Origin: Fistularia commersonii
Taxonomy: Eukaryota; Chordata; Actinopteri; Syngnathiformes; Fistulariidae
NCBI GenBank assembly: GCA_037954325.1
Contig: JBBMNZ010000066.1
Coordinates: 1 to 64,000 of the forward strand
Length of the DNA: 64,000 nucleotides
Direction: 5' to 3'
In this document: piece by piece, positions 12,861 to 26,489 of the stretch
Layout: the number at the start of each line of letters is the position of its first letter
How positions within the stretch are numbered: the stretch's first letter is position 1
The notes under the pieces: generated by a model
The model's input: the letters and a program-made list of their open reading frames with translations, nothing else
What the model was told of the DNA's origin: nothing
Database searches by the model: none
Program-made: the position numbers and the translations under genes

Positions 12861-15254
12861 TAATCCCTTCACAAGTTCAAAAGATATAGCCATTCGTTCA
12901 AAAACTGCTTATCTTATCGGGTTGAAGCGTTTTTGATTAGGAGTGGAAATAACTGATGGATTTATTCAAGCTGGTTTCTGCTGTTGAAATATGTTGTTTA
13001 GGACATGATTCTGCAAAACACATGTCAAATTCAGTGTAATCCAGCGATAAGATCAAAAGATATAGCCATTCGTGAAAAAAGTGCTTATCTCACCGAGTTG
13101 AAGCGTTTTTGATTCGGAGTGGAAATAACTAATGAATTTCATCAAGCTGGTTTCTGCTGTTGAAATATGTTTTTTAGGACAAGATTCTGCACAATATATG
13201 TCAAATTCAGTTAAATCCATCACAGGTTCAAAAAATATAGCCATTCGTTCAAAAATTGCTTATCTCACCAAGTTGAAGAGTTTTTGATTAGTATTGGAAG
13301 TAACTAATGAATTTCATCAAGCTGGTTTCTGCTGTTGAAATTTGTTGTTTAGGACATGATTCTGGACAATATATGTCAAATTCAGTGTAATCCCTTCACA
13401 GGTTCAAAAGATATAGCCATTCGTTCAAAAAGTACTTATCTCACCGGGTTGAAGCGTTTTTGATTAGGAGTGGAAATAACTTTTGAATTTCATCAAGCTG
13501 GTTTCTGCTGTTGAAATATGTTGTTTAGGATATGATTCTGCACAATATATGTCAAATTTAGTGAAATCCCATTACAGGTTCAAAGGATATAGCCATTCGT
13601 CCAAAAAGTACTTATGTCACCAAGTTGAAGAGTTTTTGATTAGTTTTGGAAATAACCAATGAATTATGTCAAGCTGGTTTCTGCTGTTGAAATATGTTGT
13701 TAGGTCAAGATTCTGCACAATATATGTCATATTCAGAGATATCCCATCAAAAGTCCAAAAGATATAGCCATTCGTTCAAAAAGTGCTTAACTCACCGAGT
13801 TGAGACGTTTCTGATTAGGAGTGGAAATAACTAATGAATTTCATCAAGCTGGTTTCCGCTGTTGAAATATGTTGTTTAGGACATGATTCTGCACAATATA
13901 TGTCAAATTCGTGTGAGCCCATTACAGGTTGAAAGGATATAGCCATTCGTTCAAAACGTGCTCATGAGACTGAGTTGAAGCGTTTTTGATTAGGAGTGCA
14001 AATAGCTAATGAATTTCATCAAGCTGGTTCCTGCTGTTGAAATATGTTGTTAAGGACATGATTCTGCACAAAATATGTCAAATTCAGTATAATCCAGCGA
14101 CAAGTTCAAAAGATATTGCCATTCGATCAAAAAGTGCTTATCTCACCGAGTTGAAGCATTTCTGAATCGGAGTGGAAATAACTTTTGAATTTCATCACGC
14201 TGGTTTCTGCTGTTGAAATATGTTGTTTATGACATAATTCTGCACAATATATGTCAAATTCAGTGTAATCCATTCATACGTTAAAAATATATCGCCATTC
14301 GTTCAAAAAGTACTTATCTCACCGAATTGAAGCATTTTTGATTAGGAGTTGAAATAACTAATGAATTTCATCAAGCTGGTTTCTGCTGTTAAAATATGTT
14401 GTTTAGGATATGATTCTGCACAATATATGTCAAAGTCAGTGTGATCCCTTCACATGTTCAAAAGATATAGCCATTCGTTCAAAAAGTACTTATCTTACCG
14501 ATTTGAAGCGTTTTTGATTAGGAGTGGAAATAACTAATGAATTTCATCAAGCTGGTTTCTGCTGTTGAAATATTTTGTTTAGGACATGATTCTGCACAAT
14601 CTATGTCAAATTCAGTGTAATCCCTTCACAAGTTCAAAAGACATAGCCATTTGTTCAAAAAGTGCTTATCTCACCGAGTTGAAGCGTTTTTGATTAGGAG
14701 TGGAAATAACTTTTGAATTTCATTACGCTGGTTTCTGCTGTTGAAATATATTGTTTAGGACATGATTCCGCACATTATATGTCAAATTCAGTGTAATCCC
14801 TTCGTAGGTTAAAAAGATATCGCCATTCTTTAAAAAAGTACTTATCTCACCGAGTTGAAGCGTTTTTGGATTCGGAGTGGAAATAATCAATGAATTTCAT
14901 CAAGCTGGTTTCTGCTCTTGAAATATCTTTTTTAGGATATGATTCTGCACAATATATTTCAAATTTAGTGTAATCACATCACAGGTTCAAAAGACATAGC
15001 CATTCGTTCAAAAACTGCTTATCTTATCGGGTTGAAGCGTTTTTGATTGAGAGTGGAAATAACTATTGGATTTAATCAAGCTGGTTTCTGCTGTTGAAAT
15101 ATGTTGTTTAGGACATGATTCTTCACAACACATGTCATATTCAGTGTAATCCAGCGACAAGATCAAAAGATATAGCCATTCGTGCAAAAAGTGCTTATCT
15201 CACCGAGTTGAAGCAATTTTGATTAGGAGTGGCAATAACTAATGGATTTCATTA

Positions 15255-15268
15255 AGTAGATTTCTACT
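15255..15268. repeat. Perfect inverted repeat, third copy
   Basis: AGTAGATTTCTACT, preceded by GGATTTCATTA and followed by GTTGATATATG. Confidence 0.85.
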
Positions 15269-16133
15269 GTTGATATATGTTGTTTAGGACATGATTCTGC
15301 ACAATATATGTCAAATTCAGTGTAATTCCTTAACAAGTTCAAAAGATATAGCCATTCGTTCAAAAAGTGCTTATCTCACCGAGTTGAAGCGTTTTTGATT
15401 AGGAGTGGAAATAACTTTTGAATTTCATCAAGCTGGTTTCTGCTGTTGAAATATGTTGTTTAGAACATGTTTCTGCACAATATATGTCAAATTCAGTGTA
15501 ATCCCTTCATAGTTCAAAAGATATCGCCAGTCGTTCCAAAAGAACTTATCTCACCGAGTTGAAGCGTTTTTGATTAGGAGTGGAAATAACTAATGAATTT
15601 CTATAAGCTGGTTTCTGCTGTTGAAATATGTTGTTTAGGACATGATTCTGCACAATACATGTCAAATTCAGTGTAATCCCTTCACAAGTTAAAAAGATAT
15701 AGCCATTTGTTCAAAAAGTACTTATCTCACCGAGTTGAAGCGTTTTTGATTAGGAGTGGAAATTACTTTTGAATTTCATCAAGCTGGTTTCTGCTGTTGA
15801 AATATGTTGTTTAGAACATGTTTCTGCACAATATATGTCAAATTCAGTGTAATCCCTTCATAGGTTCAAAAGATATCGCCAGTCGTTCCAAAAGAACTTA
15901 TCTCACCGAGGTGAGGCGTTTTTGATTCGGAGTGGAATTAACCAATGAATTTCATCAAGCTGGTTTCTGCTGTTGAAATATGTTGTTTAGGACATGATTC
16001 TGCAAAACACATGTCAAATTCAGTGTAATCCAGCGATAAGATCAAAAGATATAGCCATTCGTCATAAAAGTGCTTATCTCACCGAGTTGAAGCGTTTTTG
16101 ATTCGGAGTGGAAATAACTAATGAATTTCATCA

Positions 16134-16147
16134 AGCAGGTTTCTGCT
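16134..16147. repeat. Second dyad class AGCAG-GTTT-CTGCT
   Basis: A single T to A change in the AGCTGG half gives five perfect pairs with a four-base spacer. The same form is at about 34,294, 35,350, 45,126, 46,699, 48,105, 59,578 and 61,151. At 26,101 the right arm is spoiled (CTGCC). A related form with a GTGT spacer sits at 30,083 and its A-block copies near 42,145 and 56,773. Confidence 0.82.
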
Positions 16148-16469
16148 GTTGAAATATGTTGTTTAGGACAAGATTCTGCACAATATATGTCAAATTCAGT
16201 GAAATCCCATCACAGGTTCAAAAAATATATTCATTCGTTCAAAAATTGCTTATCTCACCAAGTTGAAGAGTTTTTGATTAGTATTGGAAATAACCAATGA
16301 ATTTCATCAAGCTGTTTTCTGCTCTTGAAATTTGTTGTTTAGGACATGATTCTGGACAATATATGTCAAATTAAGTGTAATCCCCTCACAAGTTCAAAAG
16401 ATATAGCCATTCGTTCAAAAAGTACTTATCTCACCGGGTTGAAGCATTTTTGATTAGGAGTGGAAATAA

Positions 16470-19400
16470 CTTTTGAATTTCATCAAGCTGGTTTCTGCTG
16501 TTGAAATATGTTGTTTAGGACATGATTCTGCACAATATATGTCAAATTTAGTGAAATCCCATTACAGGATCAAAGGATATAGCCATTCGTCCAAAAAGTA
16601 CTTATGTCACCAAGTTGAAGAGTTTTTGATTAGTATTGGAAATAACCAATGAATTACGTCAAGCTGGTTTCTGCTGTTGAAATATGTTGTTAGGTCAAGA
16701 TTCTGCACAATATATGTCATATCCATCAAAAGTCCAAAAGATATAGCCATTCGTTCAAAAAGTGCTTAACTCACCGAATTGAGACGTTTCTGATTAGGAG
16801 TGGAAATAACTAATGAATTTCATCAAGCTGGTTTATGCTGTTGAAATATGTTGTTTAGGACATGATTCTGCACAATATATGTCAAATTCGTGTGAGCCCA
16901 TTACAGGTTGAAAGGATATAGCCATTCGTTCAAAACGTGCTTATGAGACTGAGTTGAAGCGTTTTTGATTAGGAGTGCAAATAGCTAATGAATTTCATCA
17001 AGCTGGTTCCTGCTGTTGAAATATGTTGTTTAGGACATGATTCTGCACAAAATATGTCAAATTCAGTATAATCCAGCGACAAGTTCAAAAGATATTGCCA
17101 TTCGATCAAAAAGTGCTTATCTCACCGAGTTGAAGCATTTCTGAATCGGAGTGGAAATAACTTTTGAATTTCATCACGCTGGTTTCTGCTGTTGAAATAT
17201 GTTGTTTATGACATAATTCTGCACAATATATGTCAAAGTCAGTGTGATCCCATTCCAGGTTCAAAGGATATAGCCATTCGTTCAAAAAGGACTTATCTCA
17301 CCGAGTGTAAGCGTTTTTGATTAGGAGTGGAAATAACTAATGAATTTCATCAAACTGGTTTCTGCTGTTGAAATATGTCTTTTAGGAAATGATTCTGCAC
17401 AATATATGTCCCATTCAATGTAATCCCTTCACAAGTTCAAAAGATATAGCCATTCCTTCAAAAAGTACTTTCTCACCGAGTTGAAGCATTTTTGATTAGG
17501 AGTGGAAATAACTTTTGAATTTCATTACGCTGGTTTCTGCTGTTGAAATATGTTGTTTAGGATATGATTCTGCACAATATATGTCAAATTCAGTGTAATC
17601 CCTTCGTAGTTTCAAAAGATATCGCCATTCGTTCAAAAAGTACTTATCTCACCGAGTTGAAGCGTTTTTGGATTCGGAGTGGAAATAACTAATGAATTTC
17701 ATCAAGCTGGTTTCTGCTCTTGAAATATCTTTTTTAGGATATGATTCTGCACAATATATGTCAAATTTAGTGTAATCACTTCACAGGTTCAAAAGACATA
17801 GCCATTCGTTCAAAAACTGCTTATCTTATCGGGTTGAAGCGTTTTTGATTGAGAGTGGAAATAACTAATGGATTTAATCAAACTGGTTTCTGCTGTTGAA
17901 ATATGTTGTTTAGGACATGTTTCTGCACAACACATGTCAAATTCAGTGTAATCCAGCAACAAGTTCAAAAGATATAGCCATTCGTTCAAAAAGTACTTAT
18001 CTCACCGAGTTGAAGCAATTATGATTAGGAGTGGAAATAACTTTTGAATTTCATCAAGCTGGTTTCTGCTGTTGAAATATGTTGTTTAGGATATGATTCT
18101 GCACAATATATGTCAAATTTAGTGAAATCCCATTACAGGTTCAAAGGATATAGCCATTCGTCCAAAAAGTACTTATGTCACCAAGTTGAAGAGTTTTTGA
18201 TTAGTATTGGAAATAACCAATGAATTACGTCAAGCTGGTTTCTGCTGTTGAAATATGTTGTTAGGTCAAGATTCTGCACAATATGTGTCATATCCATCAA
18301 AAGTCCAAAAGATATAGCCATTCGTTCAAAAAGTGCTTAACTCACCGAATTGAGACGTTTCTGATTAGGAGTGGAAATAACTAATGAATTTCATCAAGCT
18401 GGTTTCTGCTGTTGAAATATGTTGTTTAGGACATGATTCTGCACAATATATATCAAATTCGTGTGAGCCCATTACAGGTTGAAAGGATATAGCCATTCGT
18501 TCAAAACGTGCTTATGACACTGAGTTGAAGCGTTTTTGATTAGGAGTGCAAATAGCTAATGAATTTCATCAAGCTGGTTCCTGCTGTTGAAATATGTTGT
18601 TTAGGACATGATTCTGCACAAAATATGTCAAATTCAGTATAATCCAGCGACAAGTTCAAAAGATATTGCCATTCGATCAAAAAGTGCTTATCTCACCGAG
18701 TTGAAGCATTTCTGAATCGGAGTAAAAATAACTTTTGAATTTCATCACGCTGGTTTCTGCTGTTGAAATATGTTGTTTATGACATAATTCTGCACAATAT
18801 ATGTCAAAGTCAGTGTGATCCCATTCCAGGTTCAAAGGATATAGCCATTCGTTCAAAAAGGACTTATCTCACCGAGTGTAAGCGTTTTTGATTAGGAGTG
18901 GAAATAACTAATGAATTTCATCAAACTGGTTTCTGCTGTTGAAATATGTCTTTTAGGACATGTTTCTGCACAATATATGTCCCATTCAATGTAATCCCTT
19001 CACAAGTTCAAAAGATATAGCCATTCCTTCAAAAAGTACTTTCTCACCAAGTTGAAGCATTTTTGATTAGGAGTGGAAATAACTTTTGAATTTCATTAAG
19101 CTGGTTTCTGCTGTTGAAATATGTTGTTTAGGATATGATTCTGCACAATATATGTCAAATTCAGTGTAATCCCTTCGTAGGTTCAAAAGATATCGCCATT
19201 CGTTCAAAAAGTACTTATCTCACCGAGTTGAAGCGTTTTTGGATTCGGAGTGGAAATAACTAATGAATTTCATCAAGCTGGTTTCTGCTCTTGAAATATC
19301 TTTTTTAGGATATGATTCTGCACAATATATGTCAAATTTAGTGTAATCACTTCACAGGTTCAAAAGACATAGCCATTCGTTCAAAAACTGCTTATCTTAT

Positions 19401-21900
19401 CGGGTTGAAGCGTTTTTGATTGAGAGTGGAAATAACTAATGGATTTAATCAAACTGGTTTCTGCTGTTGAAATATGTTGTTTAGGACATGTTTCTGCACA
19501 ACACATGTCAAATTCAGTGTAATCCAGCAACAAGTTCAAAAGATATAGCCATTCGTTCAAAAAGTACTTATCTCACCGAGTTGAAGCAATTATGATTAGG
19601 AGTGGAAATAACTTTTGAATTTCATCAAGCTGGTTTCTGCTGTTGAAATATGTTGTTTAGGACATGATTCTGCACAATATATGTCAAATTTAGTGAAATC
19701 CCATTACAGGTTCAAAGGATATAGCCATTCGTCCAAAAAGTACTTATGTCACCAAGTTGAAGAGTTTTTGATTAGTATTGGAAATAACCAATGAATTACG
19801 TCAAGCTGGTTTCTGCTGTTGAAATATGTTGTTAGGTCAAGATTCTGCACAATATGTGTCATATCCATCAAAAGTCCAAAAGATATAGCCATTCGTTCAA
19901 AAAGTGCTTAACTCACCGAGTTGAGACGTTTCTGATTAGGAGTGGAAATAACTAATGAATTTCATCAAGCTGGTTTCTGCTGTTGAAATATGTTGTTTAG
20001 GACATGATTCTGCACAATATATATCAAATTCGTGTGAGCCCATTACAGGTTGAAAGGATATAGCCATTCGTTCAAAACGTGCTTATGAGACTGAGTTGAA
20101 GCGTTTTTGATTAGGAGTGCAAATAGCTAATGAATTTCATCAAGCTGGTTCCTGCTGTTGAAATATGTTGTTTAGGACATGATTCTGCACAAAATATGTC
20201 AAATTCAGTATAATCCAACGACAAGTTCAAAAGATATTGCCATTCGATCAAAAAGTGCTTATCTCACCGAGTTGAAGCATTTCTGAATCGGAGTGGAAAT
20301 AATTTTTGAATTTCATCACGCTGGTTTCTGCTGTTGAAATATGTTGTTTATGACATAATTCTGCACAATATATGTCAAAGTCAGTGTGATCCCATTCCAG
20401 GTTCAAAGGATATAGCCATTCGTTCAAAAAGGACTTATCTCACCGAGTGTAAGCGTTTTTGATTAGGAGTGGAAATAACTAATGAATTTCATCAAACTGG
20501 TTTCTGCTGTTGAAATATGTCTTTTAGGACATGATTCTGCACAATATATGTCCCATTCAATGTAATCCCTTCACAAGTTCAAAAGATATAGCCATTCCTT
20601 CAAAAAGTACTTTCTCACCGAGTTGAAGCATTTTTGATTAGGAGTGGAAATAACTAATGAATTTCATCAAGCTGGTTTCTGCTGTTGAAATATGTTGTTT
20701 AGGATATGATTCTGCACAATATATGTCAAATTCAGTGTAATCCCTTCGTAGGTTCAAAAGATATCGCCATTCGTTCAAAAAGTACTTATCTCACCGAGTT
20801 GAAGCGTTTTTGGATTCGGAGTGGAAATAACTAATGAATTTCATCAAGCTGGTTTCTGCTCTTGAAATATCTTTTTTAGGATATGATTCTGCACAATATA
20901 TGTCAAATTTAGTGTAATCACATCACAGGTTCAAAAGACATAGCCATTCGTTCAAAAACTGCTTATCTTATCGGGTTGAAGCGTTTTTGATTGAGAGTGG
21001 AAATAACTAATGGATTTAATCAAACTGGTTTCTGCTGTTGAAATATGTTGTTTAGGACATGTTTCTGCACAACACATGTCAAATTCAGTGTAATCCAGCA
21101 ACAAGTTCAAAAGATATAGCCATTCGTTCAAAAAGTACTTATCTCACCGAGTTGAAGCAATTATGATAAGGAGTGGAAATAACTTTTGAATTTCATCAAG
21201 CTGGTTTCTGCTGTTGAAATATGTTGTTTAGGACATGATTCTGCACAATATATGTCAAATTTAGTGAAATCCCATTACAAGTTCAAAGGATATAGCCATT
21301 CGTCCAAAAAGTACTTATGTCACCAAGTTGAAGAGTTTTTGATTAGTATTGGAAATAACCAATGAATTACGTCAAGCTGGTTTTTGCTGTTGAAATATGT
21401 TGTTAGGTCAAGATTCTGCACAATATGTGTCATATCCATCAAAAGTCCAAAAGATATAGCCATTCGTTCAAAAAGTGCTTAACTCACCGAGTTGAGACGT
21501 TTCTGATTAGGAGTGGAAATAACTAATGAATTTCATCAAGCTGGTTTCTGCTGTTGAAATATGTTGTTTAGGACATGATTCTGCACAATATATATCAAAT
21601 TCGTGTGAGCCCATTACAGGTTGAAAGGATATAGCCATTCGTTCAAAACGTGCTTATGAGACTGAGTTGAAGCGTTTTTGATTAGGAGTGCAAATAGCTA
21701 ATGAATTTCATCAAGCTGGTTCCTGCTGTTGAAATATGTTGTTTGGGACATGATTCTGCACAAAATATGTCAAATTCAGTATAATCCAGCGACAAGTTCA
21801 AAAGATATTGCCATTCGATCAAAAAGTGCTTATCTCACCGAGTTGAAGCATTTTTGAATCGGAGTGGAAATAACTTTTGAATTTCATCACGCTGGTTTTT
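16470..21900. repeat. Nine-monomer higher-order repeat, 1571 bp, about 3.5 copies
   Basis: A multi-monomer unit repeats with a fixed period of 1571 bases. CCTTCGTAG is at 17,601, 19,172 and 20,743, and the CATATCCATC short monomer returns near 16,720, 18,290, 19,860 and 21,430. Approximate copies are 16,470-18,040, 18,041-19,611, 19,612-21,182 and a partial 21,183-21,900. Nine monomers of 176 would be 1584; the unit is 13 shorter, mostly because the CATATCCATC monomer lacks 11 bases. Copies differ by only scattered single bases, for example GGAGTAAAAATAAC at 18,720 against GGAGTGGAAATAAC in the others. This is the classic organisation of a locally homogenised satellite. Confidence 0.92.
16688..16740 (+). 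repeat. Short-form monomer marker (11 bp deletion)
   Basis: This monomer reads GTTGTTAGGTCAAG and then GTCATATCCATCAAAAGTCC. The full-length form, seen only near 13,730 and 24,058, reads CATATTCAGAGATATCCCATC, which is 11 bases longer between CATAT and CCATC. Other short copies lie near 4420, 18,290, 19,860, 21,430, 25,815, 32,780, 44,845, 46,415, 59,295 and 60,868. It accounts for most of the 11-13 base shortfall of every nine-monomer unit here. Confidence 0.85.
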
Positions 21901-22595
21901 GCTGTTGAAATATGTTGTTAAGAACATGATTCTGCACAATATATGTCAAATTCAGTGTAATCCCTTCATAGGTTCAAAAGATATCGCCATTCGTTCAAAA
22001 AGTACTTATCTCACCGAGTTGAAGCATTTTTGATTAGGAGTGGAAATAACTTTTGAATTTCATCACGCTGGTTTCTGCTTTTGAAATATGTTGTTTAGGA
22101 CATGAGTCTGCACAATATATGTCAAATTCAGTATAATCCCTTCATAGGTTCAAAAGATATCGCCATTCGTTCAAAAAGTACTTATATCACCGAGTTGAAG
22201 AGTTTTTGGATTAGGAGTGGAAATAATCAATGAATTTCATCAAGCTGGTTTCTGCTGTTGAAATATGTTTTTTTAGGATATGATTCTGCACAATTTATGT
22301 CAAATTCAGTGTAATCACATCACAGGTTCAAAAGATATCGCCATTCGTTCAAAAACTGCTTATCTTATCGGGTTGAAGCGTTTTTGATTAGGAGTGGAAA
22401 TAACTAATGGATTTAATCAAGCTGGTTTCTGCTGTTGAAATATGTTGTTTAGGACATGATTTTGCACCACACATGTCAAATTTAGTGTAATCCAGCGACA
22501 AGATCAAAAGATATAGCCGTTCGTGCAAAAAGTGCTTATCTCACCGAGTTGAAGCAATTTTGATTAGGAGTGGCAATAACTAATGACTTTCATCA

Positions 22596-22609
22596 AGTAG
22601 ATTTCTACT
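22596..22609. repeat. Perfect inverted repeat, fourth copy
   Basis: AGTAGATTTCTACT in a monomer starting GACTTTCATCA. Confidence 0.85.
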
Positions 22610-25056
22610 GTTGAAATATGTTGTTTAGAACATGATTCTGCACAATATATGTCAAATTCAGTGTAATCCCTTCACAAGTTCAAAAGATATAGCCATTCGT
22701 TCAAAAAGTGCTTATCTCACCAAGTTGAAGCGTTTTTGATTAGGAGTGGAAATAACTAATGAATTTCTATAAGCTGGTTTCTGCTGTTGAAATATGTTGT
22801 TAAGGACATGATTCTGCACAATATATGTCAAACTCAGTGTAATCCCTTCACAAGTTCAAAAGATATAGCCATTTGTTCAAAAAGTACTTATCTCACCGAG
22901 TTGAAGCGTTTTTGATTAGGAGTGGAAATAACTTTTGAATTTTATCAAGCTGGTTTCTGCTGTTGAAATATGTTGTTTAGAACATGTTTCTGCACAATAT
23001 ATGTCAAATTCAGTGTAATCCCTTCATAGGTTCAAAAGATATCGCCAGTCGTTCCAAAAGAACTTATCTCACCGAGTTGAGGCGTTTTTGATTCGGAGTG
23101 GAAATAACCAATGAATTTCGTCAAGCTGGTTTTTGCTGTTGAAATATGTTTTTTATGATATGATTCTGCAAAATATATGTCAAATTTAGTGTAATCACAT
23201 CACAGGTTCAAAAGATATAGCCATTCGTTCAAAAACTGCTTATCTTATCGGGTTGAAGCGTTTTTGATTAGGAGTGGAAATAACTTACGGATTTCGTCAA
23301 GCTGGTTTCTGCTGTTGAAATATGTTGTTTAGGACATGATTCTGCAAAACACATGTCAAATTCAGTGTAATCCAGCGATAAGATCAAAAGATATAGCCAT
23401 TCGTGAAAAAAGTACTTATCTCACCGAGTTGAAGCGTTTTTGATTCGGAGTGGAAATAACTAATGAATTTCATCATGCTGGTTTCTGCTGTTGAAATATG
23501 TTGTTTAGGACAAGATTCTGCACAATATATGTCAAAGTCAGTGAATTCCATCACAGATTCAAAAAATATAGCCATTCGTTCAAAAATTGCTTATCTCACC
23601 AAGTTGAAGAGTTTTTGATTAGTATTGGAAATAACTAATGAATTTCATCAAGCTGGTTTCTGCAGTTGAAATTTGTTGTTTAGGACATGATTCTGGACAA
23701 TATATGTCAAATTCAGTGTAATCCCTTCACAAGTTCAAAAGATATAACCATTCGTTCAAAAAGTACTTATCTCACTGGGTTGAAGCGTTTTTGATTAGGA
23801 GTGGAAATAACTTTTGAATTTCATCAAGCTGGTTTCCGCTGTTGAAATATGTTGTTTAGGACATGATTCTGCACAATATATGTCAAATTTAGTGAAGTCC
23901 CATTACAGGTTCAAAGGATATAGCCATTTGTCCAAAAAGTACTTATGTCACCAAGTTGAAGAGTTTTTGATTAGTATTGGAAATAACCAATGAATTACGT
24001 CAAGCTGGTTTCTGCTGTTGAAATATGTTGTTAGGTCAAGATTCTGCACAATATATGTCATATTCAGAGATATCCCATCAAAAGTCCAAAAGATATAGCC
24101 ATTCGTTCAAAAAGTGCTTAACTGACCGAGTTGAGACGTTTCTGATTAGGAGTGGAAATAACTAATGAATTTCATCAAGCTGGTTTCTGCTGTTGAAATA
24201 TGTTGTTTAGGACATGATTCTGCAAAATATATGTCAAATTCGTGTGAGCCCATTACAGGTTGAAAGGATATAGCCATTCGTTCAGAACGTGCTTATGAGA
24301 CTGAGTTGGAGCGTTTTTCATTAGGAGTGCAAATAGCTAATGAATTTCATCAAGCTGGTTCCTGCTGTTGAAATATGTTGTTTAGGACATGATTCTGCAC
24401 AAAATATGTCAAATTCAGTATAATCCAGCGACAAGTTCAAAAGATGTTGCCATTCGATCAAAAGTGCTTATCTCACCGAGTTGAAGCATTTTTGATTAGG
24501 AGTGGAAATAACTTTTGAATTTCATCACGCTGGTTTTTGCTGTTGAAATGTGTTGTTTAGGACATGATTCTGCACAATATATGTCAAATTCAGTGTAATC
24601 CCTTCATAGGTTCAAAAGATATCGCCATTCGTTCAAAAAGTACTTATCTCACCGAGTTGAAGCGTTTTTGGATTCGGAGTGGAAATAATCAATGAATTTC
24701 ATCAAGCTGGTTTCTGCTCTTGAAATATGTTTTTTAGGATATGATTCTACACAATATATGTCAAATTTAGTGTAATCACATCACAGGTTCAAAAGACATA
24801 GCCATTCGTTCAAAAACTGCTTATCTAATCGGGTTGAAGCGTTTTTGATTGAGAGTGGAAATAACTAATGGATTTAATCAAGCTGGTTTCTGCTGTTGAA
24901 ATATGTTGTTTAGGACATGATTTTGCACAACACATGTCAAATTCAGGGTAATCCAGCGACAAGATCAAAAGATATAGCCATTCGTGCAAAAAGTTCTTAT
25001 CTCAACGAGTTGAAGCAATTATGATTAGGAGTGGCAATAACTAATGGATTTCATCA

Positions 25057-25070
25057 AGTAGATTTCTACT
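25057..25070. repeat. Perfect inverted repeat, fifth copy
   Basis: AGTAGATTTCTACT in a monomer starting GGATTTCATCA. It lies 14 monomers (2461 bases) after the fourth copy. Confidence 0.85.
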
Positions 25071-26489
25071 GTTGAAATATGTTGTTTAGGACATGATTCT
25101 GCACAATATATGTCAAATTCAGTGTAATTCCTTCACAAGTTCAAAAGATATAGCCATTCGTTCAAAAAGTGCTTATCTCACCGAGTTGAAGCGTTTTTGA
25201 TTAGGAGTGGAAATAACTTTTGAATTTCATCAAGCTGGTTTCTGCTGTTGAAATATGTTGTTTAGAACATGTTTCTGCACAATATATGTCAAATTCAGTG
25301 TAATCCCTTTATAGGTTCAAAAGATAACGCCAGTCGTTCCAAAAGAACTTATCTCACCGAGTTGAAGCGTTTTTGATTAGGAGCGGAAATAACTAATGAA
25401 TTTCTACAAGCTGGTTTCTGCTGTTGAAATATGTTGTTTAGGACATGATTCTGCACAATATATGTCAAATTCAGTGTAATGCCTTCACAAGGTCAAAAGA
25501 TATAGCCATTTGTTCAAAAAGTACTTATCTCACCGAGTTGAAGCGTTTTTTATTAGGAGTGGAAATAACTTTTGAATTTCATCAAGCTGGTTTCTGCTGT
25601 TGAAATATGTTGTTTAGGACATGATTCTGCACAATATATGTCAAATTTAGTGAAATCCCATTACAGGTTCAAAGGATATAGCAATTCGTCCAAAAAGTAC
25701 TTATGTCACCAAGTTGAAGAATTTTTGATTAGTATTGGAAATAACCAATGAATTACGTCAAGCTGGTTTCTGCTGTTGAAATATGTTGTTAGGTCAAGAT
25801 TCTTCACAATATATGTCATATCCATCAAAAGTCCAAAAGATATAGCCATTCGTTCAAAAAGTGCTTAACTCACCGTGTTGAGACGTTTCTGATTAGGAGT
25901 GGAAATAACTGATGGATTTCGTCAAGCTGGTTTCTGCTGTTGAAATATGTTGTTTAGGACATGATTCCGCAAAACACATGTCAAATTCAGTGTAATCCAG
26001 CGATAAGATCAAAAGATATAGCCATTCGTCATAAAAGTGCTTATCTCACCGAGTTGAAGCGTTTTTGATTCGGAGTGGAAATAACTAATGAATTTCATCA
26101 AGCAGGTTTCTGCCGTTGAAATATGTTGTTTAGGACAAGATTCTGCACAATATATGTCAAATTCAGTGAAATCCCATCACAGGTTCAAAAAATATATTCA
26201 TTCGTTCAAAAATTGCTTATCTCACCAAGTTGAAGAGTTTTTGATTAGTAATGGAAATAACTAATGAATTTCATCAAGCTGGTTTCTGCTCTTGAAATTT
26301 GTTGTTTAGGACATGATTCTAGACAATATATGTCAAATTAAGTGTAATCCTTTCACAAGTTCAAAAGATATAGCCATTCGTTCAAAAAGTGCTTAACTCA
26401 CCGAGTTGAAGCGTTTTTGATTAGGAGTGGAAATAACTTTTGAATTTCATCAAGCTGGTTTCTGCTGTTGAAATATGTTGTTTGGAACA

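Larger units (their letters stand above)
12930..16470. repeat. Mosaic segment before the nine-monomer repeat
   Basis: About 20 monomers assembled from pieces seen elsewhere. The stretch 12,980-13,700 matches 8060-8770 at an offset of 4922 (for example ATTGGAAGTAAC at 8371 and 13,293). From about 13,730 the segment holds one of only two full-length forms of the monomer reading CATATTCAGAGATATCCC, and from 13,910 the GTGTGAGCCC monomer that recurs 2979 bases later inside the nine-monomer repeat. An AGTAGA inverted-repeat monomer lies at 15,255. It looks like the ancestral source of the higher-order repeat to its right. Confidence 0.72.
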
